Shown here in pieces: positions 36,107 through 44,146 of a DNA stretch of 64,000 nucleotides; position 1 is the stretch's first letter, and every line of letters starts with the position of its first letter. Source of the stretch: Leptobacterium sp964389205 (GTDB lineage Bacteria; Bacteroidota; Bacteroidia; Flavobacteriales; Flavobacteriaceae). The DNA lies in contig CAYMDH010000013.1 in assembly GCA_964389205.1 (NCBI GenBank), positions 17,099 through 81,098 on the forward strand, read 5' to 3'. Both the position numbers and the translations under genes were made by a program. Under the pieces are notes generated by a model. That model ran no database searches. It saw nothing but the letters and a program-made list of their open reading frames with translations, and had not been told where the DNA came from.

Positions 36107-36913
36107 CTATTTACTAAATTGTTTTAACTGACTTTCAATGACATTGTTAATTGCCGTAGCCTGATCTAAATATTTACTCTCTGCAAAACTATTTATTAGA
36201 CTGTTATATGCAGCTTTTGCATCCTTTAATCTTTCTTCCTTTTTACTCTGAACACTGTTAACAGCTAATTTATAACTAGAATCTAGTTTATAAAACATAG
36301 CATCTTCTTTATAGATAGTTCCAGGATTATCTGATATAAAAAGCTCTAACGATTTTATTGCAGAATAATGATCACTTAATTTATTAAACTGTTTGCCTAT
36401 TTCGTAAGCCTTACGTTCTAATTTTTGTGTCAATTCTTGAACCAACTTATTCGCCTCAGAAACTCTTTCAGATGATGGATATGAATTTATATAAGTTTGA
36501 AGCGCTTCTATTCCTTTGTAAGTTTCTGTTTGATCTATGCTGTGTTTAGGTGATAAGTGATAATAACTTTTAGCTCCGTAAAAAGCTGCTTCTTCTGCTT
36601 TATCACTTCGAGGATACGATTTTGAAAAACGTTCAAATTGATACGAAGCTAATAAGTAATCTTTCGATTTATAATAAGAATCTGCATAGAAATAAATAAC
36701 TCGTTCTCCTTGAGGCTTCCCTACAAATTGAGGAACTATTTGTTCTAATAAACGCAAAGCTCTTTTGTAATCTCCTTCATTATAATATTTCTCTGCTAGT
36801 GTATATTTCACACTTGTATCATCACTCTTCAATGCATTTTGATACTCTCCACATGAAGTAAAAAGTATTAAAAAGGCCAACATACTATATACTAAAGCTT
36901 GTTTTTTAATCAT
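36107..36913 (-). CDS. bamD: outer membrane protein assembly factor BamD
   Basis: BamD is a lipoprotein of the complex that folds beta-barrels into the outer membrane. The 268-residue protein has a lipoprotein signal peptide with lipobox Cys at about 21 (ILFTSCGEYQNALKSDD). TPR repeats follow: YTLAEKYYNEGDYKRALRLLE, FYADSYYKSKDYLLASYQFE and KSYPRSDKAEEAAFYGAKSY. The T-S-C-x-E-Y start is lineage-typical. A TAATTTTG promoter box ends 4 nt before the ATG, so the mRNA is probably leaderless and this start is well supported. It heads a bamD-rpoZ-coaBC-porD run. Confidence 0.9.
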   Translation of the reverse strand: MIKKQALVYSMLAFLILFTSCGEYQNALKSDDTSVKYTLAEKYYNEGDYKRALRLLEQIVPQFVGKPQGERVIYFYADSYYKSKDYLLASYQFERFSKSYPRSDKAEEAAFYGAKSYYHLSPKHSIDQTETYKGIEALQTYINSYPSSERVSEANKLVQELTQKLERKAYEIGKQFNKLSDHYSAIKSLELFISDNPGTIYKEDAMFYKLDSSYKLAVNSVQSKKEERLKDAKAAYNSLINSFAESKYLDQATAINNVIESQLKQFSK

Positions 36914-36917
36914 CGGG

Positions 36918-36925
36918 CAAAATTA
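36918..36925 (-). promoter_or_regulatory. -7 promoter box (TAATTTTG) of the bamD operon
   Basis: Minus-strand TAATTTTG matches TAnnTTTG and ends 4 nt before the bamD ATG, implying leaderless transcription. A TTG on the minus strand at 36950-36952 is 24 nt away, slightly more than the usual spacing. Confidence 0.55.
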
Positions 36926-37008
36926 GTTATTCTATTTAAATAAAAAAAACAATATTTTTTAGCTAAAATAACTTAAAAACTAAGCGGATATTCTAATTTA
37001 AAAAACAT

Positions 37009-37935
37009 TTAACTATTTAGAGGGTATGTTTCGTCTAACTTATCGTGATCTAAAACAATCATACCTTCTTCATTAAATTCAAAAGCTTTTTCAAATGCTT
37101 TATCAAAAACTAATTCATCTAAAGTATAAGAATGCACCCTATGTACTTCTTGATTAAATGATTCATCAAAGTATGTTGCTAAAACAATTAATTCTCCTTT
37201 TAAATCTTTAAGTTCTTTATTACTAAAATCATATAAAGGGCTTTTGTCATCTATCTCATGAACAATAGTCCAGGTAGTTGGAAGGTACGATATCTGCGAC
37301 CTTTCTAAAGACAAATTATAAAATTTTGATTGGTATTCTTCTTTGTGTTTATCCAATATAACCATAGTAACAGTAACTTTTGGATTAATCATGACACTCT
37401 TTTTTATGTTCATTAAACGAAACATAATTGCATGACGTTCTTTGAATGGTCTATGGATAATTTTTTTACTGAAATTTATATATGATTTAGGTTTGGCAAA
37501 CCTACCGTATAACAATCCTGTGATGAATGAAAAACTTAGCAACCCTATCAACGCTTCTAAAGTGGAAATAATTCCTGCCAGCACCCCAGAAGGAGACATC
37601 CCTCCGTAACCAACTGTAGTAATAGTTTGTGCAGAGAAAAAAAAAGCATTTAAAAAATCTTTTAGCTTATTATCTGTAGCAATATGAAGATGATCGACAC
37701 CAATAGAAAGATATACGAATGCAAAAAAAGAATTTAATATTATGTATCCTGTTAGTATAAAAAGAAAAAATCTTGCCCACGAAATATTGACAAGATATGT
37801 ATAAGTAGTATAAATGCTACTGTTATTATTAGTATGCTTTATATTAAATGTTCCGTCTTTATTAACAAATCGCTGAACATTCTTTGTTGAAATTTTTCCA
37901 AAACCAGGATCGACTACTTTTTTTGTTTTTACCAT
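37009..37935 (-). CDS. inward-rectifier (KirBac-type) potassium channel
   Basis: This 308-residue channel has two membrane helices (about 54-78 and 117-140) around a pore helix and the K+ selectivity filter TTVGYGG (106-112). An amphipathic slide-helix region precedes the first helix. The C-terminal part (about 145-300) is the immunoglobulin-like cytoplasmic domain of Kir channels, with FRLMNIKKSVMINPKVTVTMVIL and LPTTWTIVHEIDDKSPLYDF. By family it conducts K+ through the inner membrane. It ends about 95 nt downstream of the bamD start and lies 10 nt after dapA, so it may share the dapA transcript. Confidence 0.92.
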   Translation of the reverse strand: MVKTKKVVDPGFGKISTKNVQRFVNKDGTFNIKHTNNNSSIYTTYTYLVNISWARFFLFILTGYIILNSFFAFVYLSIGVDHLHIATDNKLKDFLNAFFFSAQTITTVGYGGMSPSGVLAGIISTLEALIGLLSFSFITGLLYGRFAKPKSYINFSKKIIHRPFKERHAIMFRLMNIKKSVMINPKVTVTMVILDKHKEEYQSKFYNLSLERSQISYLPTTWTIVHEIDDKSPLYDFSNKELKDLKGELIVLATYFDESFNQEVHRVHSYTLDELVFDKAFEKAFEFNEEGMIVLDHDKLDETYPLNS

Positions 37936-37945
37936 TAAAATTTGG

Positions 37946-38824
37946 CTATTCTATATGCTTCATAAATGTATTAATTTTTTCTCTCAATAAATCACTTACT
38001 TGCACTAAAGGCAAACGAACAGTATCTGTACTTAAGCCTAAGTAATCGAAAATTGTTTTAATCCCAGCTGGGTTTCCTTCTTCAAAAATTAGATCAATAC
38101 TCTCCATAATTTTATAATGAAGTGCATTTGCTGTAGTCACATCTTTTTGTATTGCAGCCCTTATCATATTTGTAAAATCTACCGGCAATCCTTGTCCTAT
38201 TACAGATATAACCCCTGCTCCTCCCAAAAAAGTCATTGGCAGTGCTATCATATCATCTCCAGAAATTATTAAAAACCCCTCTGGCTTACCTTCAATAAGA
38301 CGCATCGCTTGTACAATATCTCCTGCTGCTTCTTTGATTCCAATAATATTTTCAAAATCATTAGCCAAACGGAATACTGTTTCTGGGGCGATGTTTGAAG
38401 CTGTTCTTCCCGGAACATTATAAATAATAATAGGCTTTGGAGAAGCTTGTGAAACTGCTTTAAAATGTTGATATATGCCTTCTTGTGAAGGTTTATTATA
38501 ATATGGAGACACTGATAAAACTGCATCAAAATCTGATAAATCAGTCGTTCTTATCTCATTAACTAATGCTGCTGTATTATTACTCCCTACTCCTAAAACT
38601 ATAGGTACTCTACCATTATTTGCTTTAATAACCACAGATTTTACTATTTCCTTTTCTTCTGTAGATAAGGTTGCGCTTTCTGCAGTAGTTCCTAAAACTA
38701 CTAAATATTCTACTCCGCCATCTATCACATAGTTAACGATATTTGTTAACGCATTTTCATCAACGCTAAAATCACTTCTAAAAGGTGTTACCAAAGCAAC
38801 CCCTGTACCAAAAAACTTAGTCAT
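37946..38824 (-). CDS. dapA: 4-hydroxy-tetrahydrodipicolinate synthase
   Basis: DapA condenses pyruvate with aspartate semialdehyde, the first committed step to diaminopimelate and lysine. The 292-residue TIM-barrel has GTGVALVTPFRSDFSVDENAL, VLGTTAESATLSTEEKEIV, the active-site tyrosine in PKPIIIYNVPGRT, and the Schiff-base lysine in IIGIKEAAGD (about 158-167), followed by ISGDDMIALPMTFLGGAGVISV. Normal length. It starts 2 nt after a DUF6913-like gene, so the two are coupled. Another diaminopimelate gene, dapF, is at 53 kb. Confidence 0.97.
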   Translation of the reverse strand: MTKFFGTGVALVTPFRSDFSVDENALTNIVNYVIDGGVEYLVVLGTTAESATLSTEEKEIVKSVVIKANNGRVPIVLGVGSNNTAALVNEIRTTDLSDFDAVLSVSPYYNKPSQEGIYQHFKAVSQASPKPIIIYNVPGRTASNIAPETVFRLANDFENIIGIKEAAGDIVQAMRLIEGKPEGFLIISGDDMIALPMTFLGGAGVISVIGQGLPVDFTNMIRAAIQKDVTTANALHYKIMESIDLIFEEGNPAGIKTIFDYLGLSTDTVRLPLVQVSDLLREKINTFMKHIE

Positions 38825-38826
38825 TT

Positions 38827-39351
38827 CTATATTTTATTTAAAATTGAAAGGTATTTTAAAAATTCTTGCTTAAACTTTAAAAATTCATTTGTTTTCACGT
38901 CTATAACCATATTGTTATATAACTGATTTTTGGGTGTAAGCCCAACTTTAAATGCTGCTTTGGCATAAACACTTACCAATGATAAAACTAGAGGAGTATT
39001 CTCAAAATAATTTAATAATAAGTCATATTCTTTATTTAATAACTCATTAATATCTGTATTTTCTATTTTACCTCCCCATCCTAAATCTTTAGAATAAAAA
39101 ACAGGTATCGTATGATGAGAATTGTCAGATTCTAATACAGAAAAACCTATTATTTTAAATTGATCTTGTCGCAATCCCATTTCTTTTGCCAATTCATAAA
39201 ATACTTCTATGTGATTAAATTCATCAATGTTTATAATACACGCAAATGAATTCACTTTACCATTAGAGGTACTCCTGTTAAGACCATATTCAGCAAGTGC
39301 ATTTTTCAATGCTTTTTTTACTGCTATTACTTTTATTTTCTTTAGTAACAT
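38827..39351 (-). CDS. DUF6913-like conserved hypothetical protein
   Basis: This 174-residue cytoplasmic protein has no signal peptide or membrane segment. It contains NSFACIINIDEFNHIEVFYELAKEMGL (in part), IIGFSVLESDN, HTIPVFYSKDLGWGGKI and VYAKAAFKVGL. I recall this as a flavobacterial protein family next to dapA, labelled DUF6913; the name is not verified and the function is unknown. The gene abuts dapA (2 nt), a conserved-looking pairing that hints at lysine/cell-wall physiology without proving it. A TATTTTTG promoter box lies 25 nt upstream. Confidence 0.65.
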   Translation of the reverse strand: MLLKKIKVIAVKKALKNALAEYGLNRSTSNGKVNSFACIINIDEFNHIEVFYELAKEMGLRQDQFKIIGFSVLESDNSHHTIPVFYSKDLGWGGKIENTDINELLNKEYDLLLNYFENTPLVLSLVSVYAKAAFKVGLTPKNQLYNNMVIDVKTNEFLKFKQEFLKYLSILNKI

Positions 39352-39376
39352 TTATAGGTTTTACTTTAAATCTATA

Positions 39377-39384
39377 CAAAAATA
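39377..39384 (-). promoter_or_regulatory. -7 promoter box (TATTTTTG) of the DUF6913-dapA run
   Basis: Minus-strand TATTTTTG matches TAnnTTTG and ends 25 nt before the start codon at 39351. The nearest minus-strand TTG (39411-39413) is 26 nt away, outside the usual window. Confidence 0.45.
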
Positions 39385-39468
39385 TATATAATCTTGAAGA
39401 AATACGATCTCAAAGCCGCAAGTTATAATGTAAAAATAAAACATTTTGTTACAAATAAAACAAATATA

Positions 39469-40152
39469 TTATAAAGAAGATTTCAATTTTTGTTTTGTAT
39501 AGGAAATTGTAAATTTTAGGATAAAGAAAAACGCAATTAAGTGTGTGAAAATATTTATAATCTTAAATAAATGAACAGGATTGACAAAGATATATATACA
39601 CATCAATACATCTCCAATGACAAGAGAAACTCCAATAATAATAAGATACAGTGTTAATTGAGATCCTTCATTAAAAAAGCTAACATTAGCTAATACATTT
39701 AAAATCCCCAAAACAATGGAATATCCTAATACGTAAGGATACAAACTGCCCAATAAAACGCCAAAAGTATCATCTAGATAATATTCATAATACACCAACC
39801 ATAAAATAACCACTGGTATTGCATAAAGCAATAATTTTTTGGTGCTTTTTTGTTTAATTAGTTTAAATGAGAAACCAGCTAGAAGTGCATGACACAATCC
39901 AAATAGAACTATAGAAAATTTTATAGATATGTTGTAATCATAATATGTTGACAAATCCCCTAGGTAGCAAAGAATAAATATAGGTATTATGGAATATCTT
40001 ATTTTATCTACTGATTTATAATAAATTAAAAAAAGTAATGGAACTAGTATAAGTCTGGAAAAAAAACGTATGATTGAAATTTCAAAGATTTCTCCTAAAA
40101 TTAAAATCAATCCAATTAAAAAAAAAGATTGGATGAGTCTTATTACTTTCAT
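39469..40152 (-). CDS. multipass membrane protein, possibly YhhN/lysoplasmalogenase-like
   Basis: This 227-residue protein is almost wholly hydrophobic, with about eight membrane helices of 18-22 residues separated by short loops. Two conserved-looking acidic positions sit in membrane segments: CYLGDLSTYYDY (about residue 64) and VSLVIGDVLMCIY (about 185). An eight-helix protein with such aspartates is the pattern of the YhhN/TMEM86 family, which hydrolyses lysoplasmalogens, but the match is weak and this is inference. The gene overlaps the end of ligA by 4 nt, so translation is coupled to ligA. Confidence 0.55.
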   Translation of the reverse strand: MKVIRLIQSFFLIGLILILGEIFEISIIRFFSRLILVPLLFLIYYKSVDKIRYSIIPIFILCYLGDLSTYYDYNISIKFSIVLFGLCHALLAGFSFKLIKQKSTKKLLLYAIPVVILWLVYYEYYLDDTFGVLLGSLYPYVLGYSIVLGILNVLANVSFFNEGSQLTLYLIIIGVSLVIGDVLMCIYIFVNPVHLFKIINIFTHLIAFFFILKFTISYTKQKLKSSL

Positions 40153-42143
40153 AACATCTCAAGAAATTCGTTTTCATCTATCATAGCTATTCCTAATTTT
40201 TCTGCTTTATCCTTTTTACTAGGCCCCATATTATCGCCAGCAATCACAAAGTTTGTTTTAGAAGAAATAGATGATGCTACTTTCCCTCCATTATCTTCAA
40301 TCATTTTTTTTAATTCATTTCTAGATATTTTTTCAAATACTCCAGAAACTACAAAGATAACACCTTTCAATTTATCTGTTTGATTTTGAAGGTTTTCTAA
40401 AGAAACTTCTAATTGAAGTCCATATGATTGGAGTCGAGCAATGATAGTTAAATTTTCTTGATTCTCAAAGAAACCTACTATACTTTCTGCTATTTTTTCT
40501 CCAATTTCGTCTACTGAAATTAATTCTTCTATTGTTGTCGTTTTTAACTTTTCAATACTTCTGTAGGCCTTCGCTAATTTTTTTGCTACGGTTTCTCCTA
40601 CAAATCGAATTCCCAATGCATACAAAACACGTTCGAAAGGAATCTTTTTAGAATTAGCGATTCCTTCGATTAAATTATCAGCAGACTTTTCTGCCATACG
40701 CTCTAAAGGCAGCACCTGTTCTTTTTTGAGGTCGTATAAATCTGCATAGTTTTTTACAAGTCCTTGCTCATATAATAACTCTACAGTTTCAGAACCTAAT
40801 CCATCAATATCCATTGCTTTCCGTGCAATAAAGTGTTGTATCCTACCCGTTATTTGAGGTGGGCATCCATAATAGTTAGAGCAATAATGTTGTGCTTCTC
40901 CTTCTTTTCGTATTAAAGGTGTATCACACTCTGGGCATGTTGTTATGTATTGAGTTTCTTTTGAATCTAAAGGGCGTTTATCAAAGTCTACACCTACAAT
41001 TTTAGGGATAATTTCTCCTCCTTTTTCTACAAAAACAACATCATTTTCTCTAATGCCTAACTTGGCAATTTGATCTGCATTATGCAATGACGCTCTCTTT
41101 ACTGTAGTTCCTGCTAATAATACAGGTTCTAAATTAGCTACAGGTGTTATTGCACCTGTTCTACCCACTTGATACGTAATACTATTTAATGTAGTTACGG
41201 CTTGTTCAGATTTAAATTTATACGCCATCGCCCACCTAGGAGCTTTTGCTGTATATCCTAATTCTTCTTGATGTATAATGTTATTAATTTTGACAACAAC
41301 TCCATCTGTTTCATAAGGTAGACCATGACGATGATCGTCCCAATAATTTACATAATCCATAACATCATTTATAGATTTACACAGCATCCCTTCTGAAGGA
41401 ACCTTAAACCCCCATTCTCTTGCATTTTGCAAGCTTTCATAATGCGTTTTACTAACGTTAGAACTATTGGTAATATTATATAAAAGACAGTCTAATGGAC
41501 GTTTGGCTGTTTCAGAATTGTCTTGTAGTTTTAAACTTCCACTAGCTGTATTTCTGGGGTTCATATAAGGTTCTTCCCCTGCCATAATACGATCTTCATT
41601 CATTTTAGCGAACCCTTCTAAAGGCAATATGATCTCTCCTCTGATATCAAATTTTTGAGGGTAATTTCCTTTAAGTTTTAGAGGAACAGATTTAATAGTC
41701 TTTATATTATTAGTAACATTATCTCCTTGAAAACCATCTCCGCGAGTTACTCCTCTTAACAACATTCCATTTTCATAGGTCAAACTTATAGAAGCTCCAT
41801 CATATTTAAGTTCGCAAACAAATTCAATAGCCACATCTCCTAAAATTTTTTGAATTCGTTTTTCCCAATCTTCCAGATCTTCTTTAGAATACGAATTATC
41901 TAACGAATACATTCGCTCTTCGTGCTTTACTGTTTCGAAATTTTTTGTAATCATTCCTCCAACTCTAAGAGTTGGGGAGTTTTCATCATAAAATTCAGGA
42001 TGTTGTTTTTCTAATCCTTGAAGTTGTTTTAATAGCATGTCAAAATCAAAATCAGATATTGTAGGTTGATCTAAGACATAATAATTGTGATTGTGCTTTC
42101 TAAGTTCGTCTCGTAGTTGATTGATTTGTTTTTCAACATTCAT
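40149..42143 (-). CDS. ligA: NAD-dependent DNA ligase LigA
   Basis: LigA seals nicks in replication and repair using NAD+. The 664-residue protein has the Ia domain, the adenylation site with catalytic Lys in CELKYDGASISL (about 113-124), RGDGFQGDNVTNNIKTI, the oligonucleotide-binding domain (VGRTGAITPVANLEPV), a four-Cys zinc finger (CPECDTPL ... HYCSNYYGCP), helix-hairpin-helix repeats, and a C-terminal BRCT domain (VIFVVSGVFEKISRNELKK). Normal length. It is followed by a membrane-protein gene overlapping by 4 nt and preceded by the LOG gene 27 nt away. Confidence 0.97.
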   Translation of the reverse strand: MNVEKQINQLRDELRKHNHNYYVLDQPTISDFDFDMLLKQLQGLEKQHPEFYDENSPTLRVGGMITKNFETVKHEERMYSLDNSYSKEDLEDWEKRIQKILGDVAIEFVCELKYDGASISLTYENGMLLRGVTRGDGFQGDNVTNNIKTIKSVPLKLKGNYPQKFDIRGEIILPLEGFAKMNEDRIMAGEEPYMNPRNTASGSLKLQDNSETAKRPLDCLLYNITNSSNVSKTHYESLQNAREWGFKVPSEGMLCKSINDVMDYVNYWDDHRHGLPYETDGVVVKINNIIHQEELGYTAKAPRWAMAYKFKSEQAVTTLNSITYQVGRTGAITPVANLEPVLLAGTTVKRASLHNADQIAKLGIRENDVVFVEKGGEIIPKIVGVDFDKRPLDSKETQYITTCPECDTPLIRKEGEAQHYCSNYYGCPPQITGRIQHFIARKAMDIDGLGSETVELLYEQGLVKNYADLYDLKKEQVLPLERMAEKSADNLIEGIANSKKIPFERVLYALGIRFVGETVAKKLAKAYRSIEKLKTTTIEELISVDEIGEKIAESIVGFFENQENLTIIARLQSYGLQLEVSLENLQNQTDKLKGVIFVVSGVFEKISRNELKKMIEDNGGKVASSISSKTNFVIAGDNMGPSKKDKAEKLGIAMIDENEFLEML

Positions 42144-42170
42144 ATATAAAGAGAAATAATAATTTTAATA

Positions 42171-42752
42171 TTAAACTTGATCCTTCTTAATCCATTTAGG
42201 AACTGTTTTAGGTTTGTAAGCTTTCATTTTTATTAACAAATCATCAATAGATTTGGCTACTAATATCATTTCGTAATTTTCCATTTTCAAGAATCCTGTC
42301 TTGACCATTTTTTCCAAAAAAACTAATAATTCATTATAAAAACCATTTGTATTTAAAATTCCAATAGGCTTCCCATGCAACCCTAATTGTGCCCAGGTAA
42401 TCATTTCAAAAAATTCTTCTAATGTTCCAAAACCACCTGGTAGTGTTATAATTGCATCTGAAAATTCATGCGTTTTTAATTTTCGTTCATGCATGTTTTG
42501 AGTTGTGTGTAGTTCTGTCAACCCATGATAAACAACCTCTTTCATCTTTAAAAACTCTGGGATAACACCTATTACTTTACCATGATGGTCGAGAGCTCCT
42601 TTAGCTACCTGTCCCATAACGCCAATTTTGGCAGCTCCATAAACCAATGTAATATCACTATCTGCTAATTTTTTCCCCAGCTCGTAGGCCTCATCTATAA
42701 TTAATTGGTCATTTCCTTCACTACTTCCACAAAAAACAACTGCACTTTTCAT
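42171..42752 (-). CDS. LOG family Rossmann-fold protein (TIGR00730)
   Basis: This 193-residue protein has the LOG fold. N-terminal VVFCGSSEGNDQLIIDEAYELG is followed by LVYGAAKIGVMGQVAKGAL and the hallmark LPGGFGTLEEFFEMITWAQ (P-G-G-x-G-T-x-x-E, about 108-126). Family members release free cytokinin-type nucleobases or hydrolyse AMP to adenine and ribose-5-phosphate; many are annotated as lysine decarboxylase by mistake. It lies 4 nt after prmC and 27 nt before ligA. Confidence 0.9.
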   Translation of the reverse strand: MKSAVVFCGSSEGNDQLIIDEAYELGKKLADSDITLVYGAAKIGVMGQVAKGALDHHGKVIGVIPEFLKMKEVVYHGLTELHTTQNMHERKLKTHEFSDAIITLPGGFGTLEEFFEMITWAQLGLHGKPIGILNTNGFYNELLVFLEKMVKTGFLKMENYEMILVAKSIDDLLIKMKAYKPKTVPKWIKKDQV

Positions 42753-42756
42753 TGTC

Positions 42757-43614
42757 CTACATTTTTAGAGCCTTTACCATTCTATCGTTATTAAAAATAT
42801 CTTTTTTAACTATATTACTTAAAAAACGATTCTTTTGTAATAAGCTAATTACTTCAGAACTAAGATACTGATTGATTTCGAAGTAAAGTGCACCCTCAGG
42901 CCGTAATTTATTAACTGCCAATGTAATAATTTTTTTATAAAAGAGTAACGGATCTTCATTTTCAACAAATAATGCAAGGTGAGGTTCATACTTTAGTACA
43001 TTGTTTTTCATCATTTTTTTTTCTGATGCTCTTACATAAGGAGGATTAGATACTATAATATCATAGTCTTCTTTTAAATCTTTAACTGCCAAAATATCTG
43101 TTTTATAAAAATTCACATCAACTCTATGAGTTTTTGCATTTTTTCTGGCAATAGCTAACGCTTTATCTGAAACATCTATTGCACTAACATTAGCTTTTGG
43201 AAAACTTTTAGCTAGGCTTATCGCTATACATCCACTTCCTGTACCTATATCAAGTATTTTAATTGGTTTTTTAAAAACGCGTTTATTAATATCATTTAGT
43301 ATCCAATGAACTAATTCTTCAGTTTCAGGTCTAGGAATAAGTACATGACCATCTATTTCAAATGCTAAATCATTAAAGAATGCTTTTCCTAAAATTTGTT
43401 GAATAGGCATTTCGATTTTTAATTTTGATAATGCCTTAAAAAATAATGTTTCTTGGTTTTTATTTGCTTTTAAGTTTGGCTCTAAGGCAAGTGTAAATGC
43501 TTTTATATCACTATAATTTTCTAATAACATATAGAAAAAGTTGTCTATTTCATCACGATCAAAAAGATGGTGCAATTCTGTACGAAATAGTTCTTGAATT
43601 TCTTTAAATTTCAT
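42757..43614 (-). CDS. prmC: peptide chain release factor N(5)-glutamine methyltransferase PrmC
   Basis: PrmC methylates the GGQ glutamine of release factors RF1 and RF2. The 285-residue protein has the N-terminal helical domain, KAFFNDLAFEIDGHVLIPRPETEELV, the SAM-binding loop ILDIGTGSGCIAISLAK, the catalytic NPPY motif in YDIIVSNPPYVRASE, and a conserved C-terminal region. The ATG at 43614 starts MKFKEIQELF. A longer in-frame version would overlap the upstream GNAT gene by 31 nt and adds sequence without family similarity. Confidence 0.93.
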   Translation of the reverse strand: MKFKEIQELFRTELHHLFDRDEIDNFFYMLLENYSDIKAFTLALEPNLKANKNQETLFFKALSKLKIEMPIQQILGKAFFNDLAFEIDGHVLIPRPETEELVHWILNDINKRVFKKPIKILDIGTGSGCIAISLAKSFPKANVSAIDVSDKALAIARKNAKTHRVDVNFYKTDILAVKDLKEDYDIIVSNPPYVRASEKKMMKNNVLKYEPHLALFVENEDPLLFYKKIITLAVNKLRPEGALYFEINQYLSSEVISLLQKNRFLSNIVKKDIFNNDRMVKALKM

Positions 43615-43631
43615 AAATAGGCATCCAATTA

Positions 43632-44108
43632 TTATAGCTTCTTTAGCATCCATACGGGGCAAACTGTATGTCCTGTGTCTCCCATAGCTTTATCTAAAAT
43701 TTTAAATCCATACTTTTTGTATAAACTTTGAGCAGATTTCATACTTGGTAATGTTTCTAAATAACATTGCGAATATCCTAATTCTTTAGCTTTTGACAAA
43801 CATTTATTAATCAGCCTTTCTCCTACTCCTTTTCCTCTTGCAATAGGTAGCAAATACATTTTTTGCAGTTCACATACAGGACCTAAAAAATTATCTAATT
43901 GATCAATTCCGGCACCACCTACTATTTTATTTTCTATTTCTACAACAAAATAATGTGCTCCTTTTTTTTTATAAAATTCGAATAAATGATTTAAAGATTC
44001 ATCTGCATAAGTAGATTTACTTTTAGGAACTCCAAAATCTTCTAAAATACTTCGTATTACAGTTGCTATTACATTATTATCTGAAGGTAGAATATCTCGA
44101 ATAAGCAT
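43632..44108 (-). CDS. GNAT family N-acetyltransferase
   Basis: This 158-residue single-domain protein has the GNAT core: LPSDNNVIATVIRSIL at the start, YFVVEIENKIVGGAGID (beta 4), and the acetyl-CoA loop LYLLPIARGKGVGERLINKCLSKAKELG (in part, R/Q-x-x-G-x-G/A at about R96). YSQCYLETLPSMKSAQSLYKKYGF follows. It transfers acetyl from acetyl-CoA to an unknown amine. It is divergent from ribD and upstream of prmC by 17 nt, hence probably co-transcribed with prmC. Confidence 0.87.
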   Translation of the reverse strand: MLIRDILPSDNNVIATVIRSILEDFGVPKSKSTYADESLNHLFEFYKKKGAHYFVVEIENKIVGGAGIDQLDNFLGPVCELQKMYLLPIARGKGVGERLINKCLSKAKELGYSQCYLETLPSMKSAQSLYKKYGFKILDKAMGDTGHTVCPVWMLKKL

Positions 44109-44134
44109 GCTATTTGTTTTAGCGATGAATGTGT

Positions 44135-44142
44135 TATTTTTG
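44135..44142 (+). promoter_or_regulatory. -7 promoter box (TATTTTTG) of ribD
   Basis: TATTTTTG matches TAnnTTTG and ends 4 nt before the GTG at 44147. Transcription should begin at that GTG, giving a leaderless mRNA. An upstream in-frame ATG (44129) lies before the promoter box, so it cannot be the start on this transcript. Confidence 0.6.
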
Positions 44143-44146
44143 CGCT

